From: Thunnus maccoyii
Lineage: Eukaryota > Chordata > Actinopteri > Scombriformes > Scombridae
Direction: 5' to 3'
Length of the DNA: 64,000 nucleotides
NCBI RefSeq assembly: GCF_910596095.1
Contig: NC_056553.1
Coordinates: 26,712,725-26,776,724, forward strand
This document shows, piece by piece, positions 49,701-59,900 of this stretch. The notes beneath the pieces were generated by a model. That model did not search any database, was not told the DNA's origin, and saw nothing but the letters and a program-made list of their open reading frames with translations. Every line of letters begins with the position of its first letter. Position 1 is the stretch's first letter. The position numbers and the translations under genes are program-made.

Positions 49701-52415
49701 CAAATATAAAGGATCTTTAGTTTAACTACCTTGTTCAAAATTCTTAAAAACAAAATGTACTCCTTACTCTGGATTTTTAAATTATTGTTCATTGAAAAAT
49801 CCAGAATTTATGAACATGTAAACATTGTTCATTTTAAAAGTTTGATGTCTCCTAATTCACTGAAGACTCTGTTCTCAGTCTACCTTTCCTGCACTGATAA
49901 GCTTTAACATCTGGACTACCACAGACATAAAACACACAGTAAAGACCAACAGTCCAACAGCAGTTTGATGTCATACCTCCATGCAGAAAAAGCGAGGTAC
50001 CATGATTCGCACAATCCGGAGGATTCGGAGGAAGAAAACCTTGTCCACTGCTGCACGGTCTTTTCTGCCATCTTTCTATATGAAGAGACATAACAAAGAC
50101 GAGTTGTAATACAACTACAGCTAACTATTCATGACATATTTTATGGAAACTTTATACACTTTGGACACTCTAACATGAATATAAGACATACCTCAGTGTT
50201 CAGTACAAGATCTGGGCCTCCTTTTCTACTGCAAAGAAGGAACAATATTTAAATCAGACGGGTTATACTGCTGAATTAAAGACATTAGACTTCTATCATG
50301 GAAGTGTGAGCGACACATAAATAATCAAAAATGTCAGCACTAGCATATCCATTTGTAAATGGATAGCTAGAAGTCACTTTTGCATTTCTATAGCCATGGT
50401 GTAAGTTGGGCTGGGTGGTATCATACTGCCATCAAATGATTTAAACGTGTTTATTATGCTACATAGGCTTGGGCAACGTGACTTAAACCTTCATCTTCAG
50501 GATAGAGGATCTGAACCATATTGTCCACACCTAATGTTATACAATAAAATTATGCTAAAATGCTTTCCCCCCCTAAAACAATATGAGGTATGTGCATGTC
50601 ACATCAACACATCAGAAACACAGCGCTCATGTTATAAAGTAATCCACCAGGAATGTGGGCCTGCATGTATGTGATTGGCCAGCGCAGTGCCTTTCCCCGT
50701 TTTTTCACACAAAGCTAATGTTGGTCCGAACACCACCTAAGCATCACCAGCCAGACAACAACTATGATAATTACAGTTGTATAATTTTTTATCAAAATAG
50801 TTTCCATTATGAAATTCTACCATTTTGAAAATCAGTGTACAACATGTCATTGCTGGTGCTCACGCCTATGGTTCTGTTTCAACTTCTCCCCGTGTGCTGA
50901 TTCAACCTTTTCTCCCTACACTGTTTCTTCACATTCAACTATCGTCTAGCAACATATCAGACTAAATATTCATGTTAAACATTTCTGAAAATGTTCACAG
51001 CCGACCTATTTGCAGATACATTCACACTGAATATATGATCAACATCTTACAGATACTCTGTGGAGTGTTGAGCGCTTCGGGGCAATGTTAATACTTGTGT
51101 GTCCCGTTTTGCTTGTTCTCTTGCATGTTGACAAAGAGTAAGTGGAATAACAGTAATGAAGTTGAATGAAGTGAATATACTTATCAAAGGGAATTAGAAA
51201 TAAAGGCCTCACTCTAATATACATATTTTATATATACATGCTTCAATAAAGCCCTGGTACCCTCTGAAGTTGAGGTAAATAAAAGCCCCTGTCACTATTA
51301 GAGGAAATAATATATCTGTATTTTTAGTGCGTGTATTTCACTGCCAGGAAATGTATTCTGGGTTCAAATATACCAAAGAGTACAAACATATTCTGTAATA
51401 ACAAATGTATGAGGTAATGCAACCATTAATCTACTTGGGGATCCAGTTGGATACATGATGTCACTTACATTTAATATGATTCCGAAACAATCAGCGGGCA
51501 TTAGAGAATAACGAACCTAACTAATTTGGAAATGACTGGACGGACAAATGCCAGAGAATAACCCTGTGCTCCTTCATGAAGACTAAAAACACACTGGATA
51601 TGAAGTCCTCTCATCATCGTGATGGAAGTCAGTATTGACAATGAGGTTTAACAAATATGTTAAATGCAACAGGTTCAGGAACAGTGAGCAGTAAGCTTCT
51701 CTTTTCTCTCTTGAATTCCACTTTTAATGTGATCTTAAACTAAAGCTTATAGCATTTACTTAGCATTCGATATCATTATACTGGATTTAGTGGTTGATAA
51801 AAATTTGGAAAAGTGCTACTTTATCAGATTTGGCTGATAAGATCCACTTCAACTGGCCATTATCAGAGATTGGGTTTGGCTTATCAATTGCTCTTTTTTA
51901 GAGAGCAATGTGAGATATTTAAATAACTATGACAACCATCGACGTCTCAATACAAAGACATGACAACTAGTTAAGTTTGCTGAAACTACACAAATCGGCC
52001 GCTTATGTGTGCATGCAGCACATGAGTCACTCTATCAACGTGAGTTTTCGGAGCACAAAGACATTCGTTGTTTGGTCATTATAGTGGGATTAGAGCTGGT
52101 CGGTATCAGTTAGCAAGGAGGCCGAAAAGCGCAGAATATGCAGCCGCCTCCTCAAAAAGATGGGGGTGATTTCAGGAGTGTCAGCGGGTCGCTGTCACCT
52201 GTCAGAATGGGGCGCTAACTTAGCAGGTGCTAGTTAGCATCCTGACAGCTGTGTTTGTTCCGCTTCAAAGCAAACCTTAACAATCCATACTGCTGCCTCA
52301 CTTACCCGTCCTGCCTGGGCGTCCGTCTTCTTCTTCTCAGCAGGTATAAAACCAGCAAAATACCGCCTGCTATGGAGGAGTTTTTCGCAGTCACATACTT
52401 ACTAAAGGCCGCCAT
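30514..52415 (-). CDS. abcd3: ATP-binding cassette D3 (PMP70), peroxisomal half-transporter
   Basis: Homodimeric peroxisomal-membrane importer of branched-chain, dicarboxylic and bile-acid-precursor acyl-CoAs. 23 coding exons (high to low): 52306-52415, 50192-50228, 49977-50075, 49008-49096, 43926-43995 (or 45207-45276), 42880-42977, 42385-42508, 41711-41767, 40994-41136, 40832-40901, 40431-40500, 39819-39916, 39461-39552, 38055-38146, 37877-37949, 37710-37773, 37424-37501, 37270-37335, 36396-36485, 36159-36278, 32481-32585, 31932-31988, 30514-30591. Total 1980 nt, 659 aa, the same as human. Landmarks: N-terminal MAAFSKY; EAA-like motif SEEIAFYNG (exon 10); Walker [10 protein letters not shown] (473-481); Q-loop YVPQRPY (508-513); signature LSGGEKQ (571-577); Walker B FAILDE (591-596); H-loop His625; C-terminal VEFGS. 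All phases agree. Two alternative exon 5 copies exist. Confidence 0.97.
31576..31613. repeat. (TG)n microsatellite
   Basis: About 19 uninterrupted TG dinucleotides in abcd3 intron 22. Confidence 0.95.
33050..34257 (-). mobile_element. Candidate solo LTR or other retro-insertion (about 1.2 kb)
   Basis: This stretch is clearly richer in G and C than the flanking intron. It is bracketed by the 5-bp direct repeat ATAGT (33045-33049 and 34258-34262), fitting a retroviral-type target duplication. On the minus strand it starts TGTTGGGCCTC, LTR-like, but ends CCCCGTA rather than CA. An AAC repeat (about 33533-33553) lies inside. No protein-coding frame with a recognisable domain is present. The assignment is tentative; an unclassified DNA element is the main alternative. 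Confidence 0.4.
34285..34385 (+). mobile_element. Decayed tRNA-derived SINE fragment
   Basis: The blocks GGTTAGCACTGACACCTCAC, then GAAGGTCTTGG, then CTGTCTTTCTGCATGGAG line up with the SINE at 56470-56800, including the A-box to B-box order. It begins almost immediately after the candidate LTR. Confidence 0.55.
35131..35320 (+). mobile_element. tRNA-derived SINE
   Basis: TTGGTTAACACGCATGCC followed by a perfect B-box core GTTCGAATCC (35198-35207) marks a tRNA-like head. It is followed by a C/T-rich body and GAAAATGCCCAAGAAAATGG, the tail seen in a very common percomorph SINE. A cytosine run is at about 35232-35242. There is no tRNA cloverleaf, so it is not a functional tRNA gene. Confidence 0.75.
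41190..41480. repeat. Dispersed non-autonomous DNA-element fragment
   Basis: GGCCCTGTTTACACCTGGTA at the left and internal GTGTAAACGC blocks in alternating orientation resemble a widespread fish non-autonomous DNA transposon. It lies in abcd3 intron 8. Ends are not precisely defined. Confidence 0.45.
41511..41562. repeat. (AT)n microsatellite with AC interruptions
   Basis: AT dinucleotides with a short ACACAC interruption, in abcd3 intron 8. Confidence 0.95.
43926..43995 (-). CDS. abcd3: abcd3 exon 5, conserved version
   Basis: A 70-nt exon between a TTTGCAG acceptor and a GTAAGT donor, entering in phase 2 and leaving in phase 0. With the preceding AG it encodes Ser112 then [11 protein letters not shown]...FMPL, ending at residue 135. 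Compared with the human segment as I remember it, about 16 of 23 full codons agree, so this is the canonical version. It codes the stretch between TM1 and TM2 and the start of TM2. Confidence 0.93.
45207..45276 (-). CDS. abcd3: abcd3 exon 5, alternative divergent version
   Basis: A second 70-nt exon 1.2 kb upstream in the gene, with a CTCTCCACAG acceptor and a weaker GGG|GTAACT donor, again phase 2 to phase 0. It encodes Ser112 then [12 protein letters not shown]...VIPG. It shares the I-I-x-R, F-K, I and P framework with the other copy (8 of 23 identical without gaps) but differs in most charged and hydrophobic positions. It is open and needs no frame change. Including both copies would add 140 nt and shift the frame, so they can only be used one at a time. 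Confidence 0.75.
45605..45705 (-). mobile_element. tRNA-like SINE fragment
   Basis: The minus strand reads CCTCAGTGGCTCACAGTGTA, then after about 30 nt GGTCCTGGGTTCATGTCCC. This is an A-box/B-box arrangement with a degenerate B box. No cloverleaf can be drawn, so a SINE remnant is more likely than a tRNA gene. Confidence 0.45.
45816..45843. repeat. Poly(A) run
   Basis: 28 consecutive A. Possibly the tail of a + strand retroposed insertion whose body I could not delimit. Confidence 0.95.
45890..46700. repeat. Old dispersed repeat
   Basis: Contains the phrase CACCTCCTAGTGGTTTATTG followed by GGTATGAAACTTGG. It is reminiscent of the GTAGGTGGCGCTATGAC repeats near 58,000 and of a common non-coding fish repeat. 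No frame or terminal repeats recognised. Confidence 0.45.
46755..46803. repeat. (AAT)n microsatellite
   Basis: AAT/ATA triplets with a few interruptions. Ile-rich and Ile/Val-rich open frames on both strands come from this repeat. Confidence 0.95.
50229..52305 (-). other. abcd3 intron 1
   Basis: GTAAGTGA donor and TTTGCAG acceptor. A hAT-like terminus (GGGCTGGGTGGTATCATACTG near 50409-50429) suggests an old DNA-element fragment. The rest is unique-looking with no exon. Confidence 0.7.
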
Positions 52416-52472
52416 GTTTCTGACACAACGACCGGTTTGGTGTGTTCCTCGGGTCGCTACAGTTCAACCACG

Positions 52473-52483
52473 GCATTCTGGGA
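52473..52483 (-). promoter_or_regulatory. Possible ZNF143/THAP11-type site in abcd3 promoter
   Basis: The minus strand reads TCCCAGAATGC, matching the core of the ZNF143/THAP11 motif, about 60-70 bp upstream of the abcd3 start codon. This motif is common in TATA-less housekeeping promoters, which suits a peroxisomal gene. An additional CTGTAG lies just downstream in the direction of transcription. Confidence 0.4.
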
Positions 52484-52571
52484 GCTCATACCATTTCTTC
52501 TTCTACTTTTTCCCCCTAAGAACAGACCACATCACCCCCTGGTGGACCAGATGTGTTCTCCAGTTTGAAAT

Positions 52572-52573
<2 letters not shown>

Positions 52574-52640
<67 letters not shown>
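52574..52640. repeat. (TA)n(TG)n compound microsatellite
   Basis: TA dinucleotides run directly into TG dinucleotides in the shared abcd3-agl upstream region. Confidence 0.95.
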
Positions 52641-52647
<7 letters not shown>

Positions 52648-52917
52648 ATGTATGTGTATATATATACACATATCTTATGCATGTCGCAACAATGTAATTG
52701 GACTGCAATTATTATTTTTACAGTATCAATTAATCTTTCACACTTCTGACTGACAGTGGATGAAAGAAGTACTCAGATCCTTTACTTGAGTATATATGTC
52801 AATACCACAATGATGACAATGATGATGATCAAAATGTTCAATTTCAAGTAAAAGTCTTGCATTCAAAATCTTAAGTAAAAGTACATACAGACAGTAACAA
52901 TTTAAAGGAAAAACTGG

Positions 52918-53475
52918 TACAGGTCTGAATGCTTGACCCCCACAGTGAGGGGATCTGGTGGCTCTGTTATGCTGTGGGGGGCATTTTGCTGGCATGGTTT
53001 GGGTCCACTTGTCCCCTTAGAGGGAAGGATCACTGCAAATCAATACAATGTTGTTCTGAGTCATCACCTTTATCCTATGATGAAACATTTCTATCCTGAT
53101 AGGAGTGGTTTCTTCCAGGATGACAATGCGCCAATTCACATGAGGGGTCACTGAATGGTTTGATGAGTATGAAAATGATGTGAATCATATGCTATGACCT
53201 TCACAGTCACCAGATCTCAACCCAATTGAACACAGGAGATTTAGGACTGACGTTTTAGACAGCACTCTCCACCACCATCATCAAAACACCAAATGAGGGA
53301 ATATCTTTTTGAAGAATGGTGTTCATCCCTCCAGAAGAGTTCCAGACACAGTAGAATCAATGCCAAGGCTGAGGGACACCATTCTTCAAAAAAACAGGTC
53401 ATAGCTGTTTTGGTGGCACAACGGGGACCCACACAATATTAGGCAGGTGGTTTTAATGTTGTGCCTTATCGGTGT
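52918..53475 (+). mobile_element. 5'-truncated Tc1-like transposon
   Basis: The + strand encodes a stretch of Tc1 transposase: GGSVMLWGAF, then FFQDDNAPIH with the second catalytic Asp, followed by a stop and frame-broken SPDLNPIE (about 53,208-53,230) holding the catalytic Glu. The N-terminal half and left end are missing. The right end is near 53,475 (TTTTAATGTTGTGCC). Non-functional. It lies in the divergent abcd3-agl upstream region. Confidence 0.8.
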
Positions 53476-53942
53476 ACACCTACTTATGTATCTACACATA
53501 CAGATTGCATATTCTTACATTAATATACACATACCCATACAATTACATAGCCTATATTTACACATATTGAATATACATATATGTATGTAGCACACATTTT
53601 ATTCTCCAGCCCTTTAGAAATAAAAAGGCCAGACCAAAAAATATATGACAAATTCTAAATATGTTGCACAGCTGTAGGACCACACTACTGTGAAAAATCT
53701 TTAATATTTGTTCATGAGAAGGAAGTGCTGGTAATAAATGAAATCAATTTACTTTTATTGTTTATCGATAGTTTTGGCAGTTTTGATCCTCCATAAGGAG
53801 CACTGTGCAGAGCAGAGCTGTCTCATGTTACCATGCTATGTCAGAGCTGTCTCTCTTTCCCTCCATGTGGAAGGCAGCCTAAATAGAGCAGGACTGCATG
53901 TTAGAGATCAGCTGATAGAGCAGGGGCCTGCTGCTCAGTGAC

Positions 53943-56900
53943 ATGGAGAAACTGGAGCGATCTCTGTTCCGTCTGGAACAAGGTAGGACTCTGAACTTTA
54001 ACCACTGCATGTTAATAACACTGCACAGTCAGGACACAACTACTGCACACACTACACTGCAATAACTCCCCTACACTGTCACCTACAATTCAATGCAACT
54101 CTACTGCAGTCACCTACAGCAGAATGATGCAATGCAATAAACACCATGTCTTACATGTTTAACCTTTAAAACTTTGGTCCTAAAGCATGGTCAGGGGCTT
54201 GGTCACAGTTTTCCGTCTCGTCTGTTCAATGTACCCAGAATACCACTTGAATATGTCACAAAGTTACTTATTTAACCTTTTATTGAATCAGAAAGTTTAA
54301 CTGAAACAGCCTCTCTATTTCAGAAGCAAATGTCCTGTTCACACACATGAAGACTAATCTGAGTAGTAATGAGTGTCTGTTCTAACACTGATTTTATTAA
54401 CCTTTATTTCTGCAGGGAGGGGCCATTGAGAGCATGCTCTCTTTCCCAAGGCCGTCCTGACTACAGAACATACAGAAAAATAAAAAGTTTACAGTGTACA
54501 AATTTGAAGTATCAAACAACAAGATTTACAGCAAGCATACAAACAGAGACAACATTCAAAGACATTCAATTAGAGACAACAACATTCATCCATTCATCAA
54601 CATCATTCATAGAAAGCATGCACATTCACACTCTACCAATTCTGCCAACAGATGTTTGAAATGAGTATAAGGGATCAGCTCTTCCATTTTAGCATGCTTT
54701 TGCCAGTTGTTCCACTTGTGTGGAGCAAAATATTTTAAAGCCACTGTTCCAATTTCAGTACTAACCTTCAAGAATCAAATAGTCATGGGATCTAGTGTGG
54801 TGAGAAAGTGATCTGTAGTTTAGATGACAAGAGATATATGTTGGAAGTTTGCTCAGTAGTGCTTTGTAAATAAATAGAATACACTGTTGTTCCCTTCTCA
54901 CGGCCAATGATTGCCACCCAACTTTCTGATATAATATACAATGATGTGTTCTAAAGCTATCTCCAGTTATGAGTTATGAGTTGAATGATATACTGAATCA
55001 AGAAGTGTGCACTGTATTGCCATAGACCAAAACAGATAAAAAAGTTGACTGAACAATTTGTTTTTTGCAGTTCTGGGTAAAACATGTCTTATTTCTGTAA
55101 AAGAATGCTAGTTTTGCTTTTAGTGAGTTTGTTAGCTCATTAATGTGCTTTTTGAAGCACAGTTTATAATCACAGCATACATTTAGTTTTATCTGAATTC
55201 AATAGTAATTTAAGATGATAATGAAACTAGACTGAAAAAAAAACAGTATTTGTGTTCAAATTGTTTGTATGTACATTCACACTCACAGAATTTACTGAAC
55301 ACAACATCATATGACACATAATTAGTCTTAAAACCCACAAACATAAAAACCAGGCGCATGCACATGATAAGAGTGCACAGAACAGAATCCACAAGCGGAA
55401 AACTATCCTGGCATGGGAGCATTTCTGTTCCGCATGCACAAATGCAGAGCATTTGATCGGGACCTGGCCTAATGTGGTCTGGCTTGAGAAATATCTGTGA
55501 AATCACCCTTTTTTCTGTTTTCATAAGCAAAATTAAGGTCTCAAAAATCTGAGAATGGTTTTAAAAAGGCTTTTGCTATGATGTCTAACACTTTTTCATA
55601 AGTGTAAGTGGTAAAAAAACAAAACAAACAAACAAAAACAAAAAACAGAATCAGTCACTAAATATCATCATTCATGTTTCCCTTTGTTCTCTCAGGCAAG
55701 TGACCAATCAAAGAAGGGGACTGTCTATTCCATCCCCGCCTCCATAGTCTCAAAAGTCAACTTTATGAACAAGCAAGTGTTGAGCAGTTGTGAGGGCATA
55801 GGGAGGGTAGAGCTTGTACTTGTCACAGCCCCATGCTCATAGGACAACATTTGTGCATGTGGAGCAGAAATGCTCCCTCGTGAGGAGACTTTCTTGCTTT
55901 TCTGTGCACTCGTATCACGTGCAGGCACCTGGTTTTTATGTGTGTGGGTTTTGAGACTAATTAAATGCCATAACATCAATCATCAACTCAATTAACAGTG
56001 TGTAGTATGAACCAAGTGATCCAATTAAAAACCAGTCTCAGATCAGAGAGGCCCCTAAATATGATAAAACAAAACAGAAAGCAGGAAAAATTGGAAATAG
56101 TACAAAGTACAAATTATTGCTGCTGTCTTCAGGCTTTGAGCTGCAATTCCGTCTGGGCCCAACCCTCCAGGGTAAGGAAGTCCAGGTCTACACCAACTAC
56201 CCTGCGAAAGACCACAAGTTTGATCGCCTAAAGTTTCATTCTTTGGACTGGGTCTATCCAAATGGCCAGGAGGATGACTGTGATAAGTACTGCAGACTGG
56301 ATTTAATAGTGGCTGGATCTTACCAGTACTACTTCTCCTGTGGGTAGGTTGCTTTGTCACCACTGCTGCATGTGTGTCACACATGTGACTAACCTAACCT
56401 AACCTAACCTAACCTAACCTAACCTAACCTAACCTAACCTAACCTAACCTAACCTAACCTAACCTAACAGATGTGCTATGGCAGCATGGTGGCTCAGTGG
56501 TTAGCACTGTTGCCTCACAGCAAGTAGGTCCTGGGTTTGAACCCTAGCCGTCCTTTCTGTGTGGGGTTTGCATGTTCTCCCCGTGTTTGCGTGGGTTTCC
56601 GCCAGGTGCTCTGGTTTCCTCCCACAATCAACATGTATGTTAGGGGTTAATACTCCTGTCACTGCCCCTTACCAAGCCCTGGCAAAAAGAGCTGGGGTTG
56701 CCCACTGCTCCTAGGGTGTGTAGGATGGGTCAAAAGCAGAGGATAAATTTCATTTCAATGTATGTGAGTGCTGAGAAATGACAATAAAGAAACCTAATCT
56801 TAATCACAGTGGATATAGCATGACATCCACTGTATTGAATGTCTAGAGAGGGATCGATCCTTGACCAATAAGTCATAAAGATGTCGATGTTGGTCAATTA

Positions 56901-59900
56901 GTCCACCCATGCAACACTTCACTGCTCCAATATACCTTTCTAACTCTGGTAAAACGTGGTACATGTATGTACTGTATTTGTTGTCTCAACAGGATGATTT
57001 TTCTTTAATTTGGTTATCTCCTGACCTTTTGTCTGGTGCCACCATCACATCAAAATTTACCATTGTGAATATTAATGCTTCCCAGACAATGAATTGTATT
57101 GTTTTTGGTAACTTTATGGATTTTTCTGTAGCACCTCTCTCAGGTAGAACTTTCTACTCATACTGAAGGATTCATCCTTCTGAGAGGATGAATCCTTTCC
57201 ATTTTAGACCATCCTTGGACATTTTTGCACCACACCCTGGCCTAAAGTGATACTCCACCCAAAATGTATCCATATAATAATAATAATAATAAGCTTATTT
57301 AGTATAGCACCTTTCACAGAAATGAAATTCACAAAGTGCCTCACAGGAACAAGAGTTGAAAATAAGACCATAAAAACATACATAGTCTAAAAACATGTGC
57401 CACAAGTTAGAATTAAATAAAATAATAATAAAATAAATAAATAAATAAATATGAATGTAGTTTTGGCCTTCACAGATGAAATTAGAATCCATTGTTACCT
57501 GCATGAATTAAAGCTGACCATAGCCACAATCCATGGTCGAGAACCAAAAAGAAGGAGAAATTAAAGCTGCAAGCATACAAAGCAAGAACAGTGACAGTTA
57601 AATTTTGGCACTGACAATAGAATGTGGCATCGAAAACAAAATGTGAACTGAAAAAGGAAACACTGGCATTGAAACACTTATATGACAAAATTGAACGGTT
57701 GCTGTTTTGTCCTCATACAAGCAGCGTGCATGTCGGGGCATGCTGCAGTCCAAGTGCTGCTATTGCAGAGCAACACACTGAAGCAATCATTTATCAGAGG
57801 GCAATTGACATGAATATACACATTTTCATGAATACTGAACATTGCATATAGGAGATAAACATCACTTCCTGTGTCCACTATGTGGCACTAGAGAATACTC
57901 ACTAATTGCATGTCATGTTTCTGTATATCATGTGTAGGCCATACCATGTAAATTTCATGTAAATCAGATGATGTTTATCACATAAGGCTGACTTCCTGTT
58001 GCTAGAAGGTAGTGCTACACAAGTGAGTCATTAATGCAGCAGTACATTTAATGGAGGTCGCCTGACATGCATATGCATTTTTATCAATATCGGGCATTGC
58101 ACGAAGGAGTTAAATTTCACTTTGTGTGTCCACTAACACCCACTAATTATACATCATGTTGCTGTATATCATGTGTAGAGCACACCATATAAATTTCATG
58201 TAAATTAGATGATTTGTCATATAAGGCTGACTTCCTGTTGTCAGTAGGTGGCGCTATGACCATGACTCAATATTGACATGTAGACGTGTTCAGGCCTGAA
58301 TTTCAATCAAACATGTGAAATTTGGGGCAGAGTGGACAAAGTCCAGTCAAGTTACAACAACTTCCTGTTTCATGGTGAAACATGCAAATTGACCAGCACA
58401 CCATGTCAAAGGTGTTTCCGTGAAAACTCAAGATTTTGATGTCCCACTGTGATCCTGTGCCCACTGTGTGGTGCTAGAGAACACCCACTAATTATATGCC
58501 ATGTTGCTATATATCATGTGTAGATCACACCATGTAAATTTCATGTAAATTGGATGATGTTTCCAGGCATTGACTTCAATCAAGCATGTGAAGTTTGGGG
58601 TAGATTGGACAAGGTCCTGTGGAGTTTCTGTTTCATGGCGAAATATGCAAATTGACCAGCATGCCACATCAAGGGCGTTCCATAAAAACTCAAAATTTTG
58701 ATAACTTTGCATTGCAAAGGTCTTTAGATGACACCCAACAAATTTGAAGTTGCTCTGGTTAATTCTCTAGGAATTTGTTAAAGTACAGTGCCTGCAAATA
58801 GCAAAAATTCAGAATGGCTGACTTCCTGTTGGTCTTAGGGTATTGCTTGAAGAGTTTTTTTTTTTTTTTTAAGTCTGAAGATGTTACATCTGCCAATCAA
58901 ATTTTGTACATCCAAGTGAAACCCACTTTGAGGGCTGCTCCATTCAAATTTTTAGGGGGTACTATCGAGCCCCCTTGCCATACCCTAAGCCAAATACCCA
59001 TATCAGACATCAAAATTTACCCCTTCTGACACGTGTGCCAAGTTTCTTTTCAAGCATCCCTAGCCCCTCAAAAACAGCTTCCTGTTTCATGGTGAATAAT
59101 GTGTCACCTTGGCAACAGTTCTTGATGAAAACTCAAAAGCTTCACTATTTAGCATCATCAAGGTCGTTAGCTACAGTTTAGCTGACCGAATTTTAGTTGG
59201 ATCTGGTTAACCTGCTAGGAGTAGTTAGTTAAAGTACGGGGCCTATAACTTCCTGTTGTCAGTAGGTGACTATGACTATGATTCAATATTGGACTGTACA
59301 TGTCTTCAGACAGGGACTCTCATCAAACGTGAAATTTGGGAAAAATCTGACTGAACAAAGCACAAAAAGTAAGGAAATTTTTGTTTAGAAGATTATTTCT
59401 TTGTTGTAACAATGCTTCTTGGCAATAAATACTGTTGGAAAGCCTGTTTATTTCCCTTTTAAATGGTGCCACATTTGTAAGGAACATGCATTTGTGGAAT
59501 GAGCAGCAGAGCTGAGTATGTGGCTTGCGCCCATGAAAAATTTGCCAAATCTTCTCTGCCAATGCCAAACAGCTTATTCTGCCATTGACATTTTTTGGTG
59601 TCTGGTGGATTGGATGATTTAAGTTTGAAGAAACAAAACATATTGGCAATTTAACAATTTATTCATTTAACAAACAGGATCCTCAGTGGCGTGTGGAAGA
59701 ACATTACACAGCCACAACAGCCTGGTACCTCCTCCTCATGCTGGTCACCAGCCTGGTCACACACTGCTGTGGGATGGCATCCCATTCTTCAACCAGCATT
59801 TGTCGCAAGTCAGCCAACGTGGTTGTGTTGGTCACTCTGGCACGAACAGCACACCCAAGCTGATCCCACAAGTGTTCAATGGGGTTGAGGTCAGGACTGC

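Larger units (their letters stand above)
52416..53942. other. Divergent abcd3-agl upstream region
   Basis: 1.5 kb between the two start codons. The abcd3 side is GC-richer; the middle is filled by a compound microsatellite and a truncated Tc1 element (about 52918-53475). The agl side (53,740-53,942) has an AT-rich TAAATA near 53879-53885 and an E-box CAGCTG near 53910-53915 that may be promoter parts. Confidence 0.55.

Noticed and set aside
52255-52749. 164-codon plus-strand frame
   Set aside because: Antisense of abcd3 exon 1 extended through the TA/TG microsatellite (Tyr-Ile and Cys-Val runs).
56389-56468. CRISPR-like or true telomeric array
   Set aside because: No spacers, 5-bp unit only, and the unit is not the vertebrate TTAGGG repeat.
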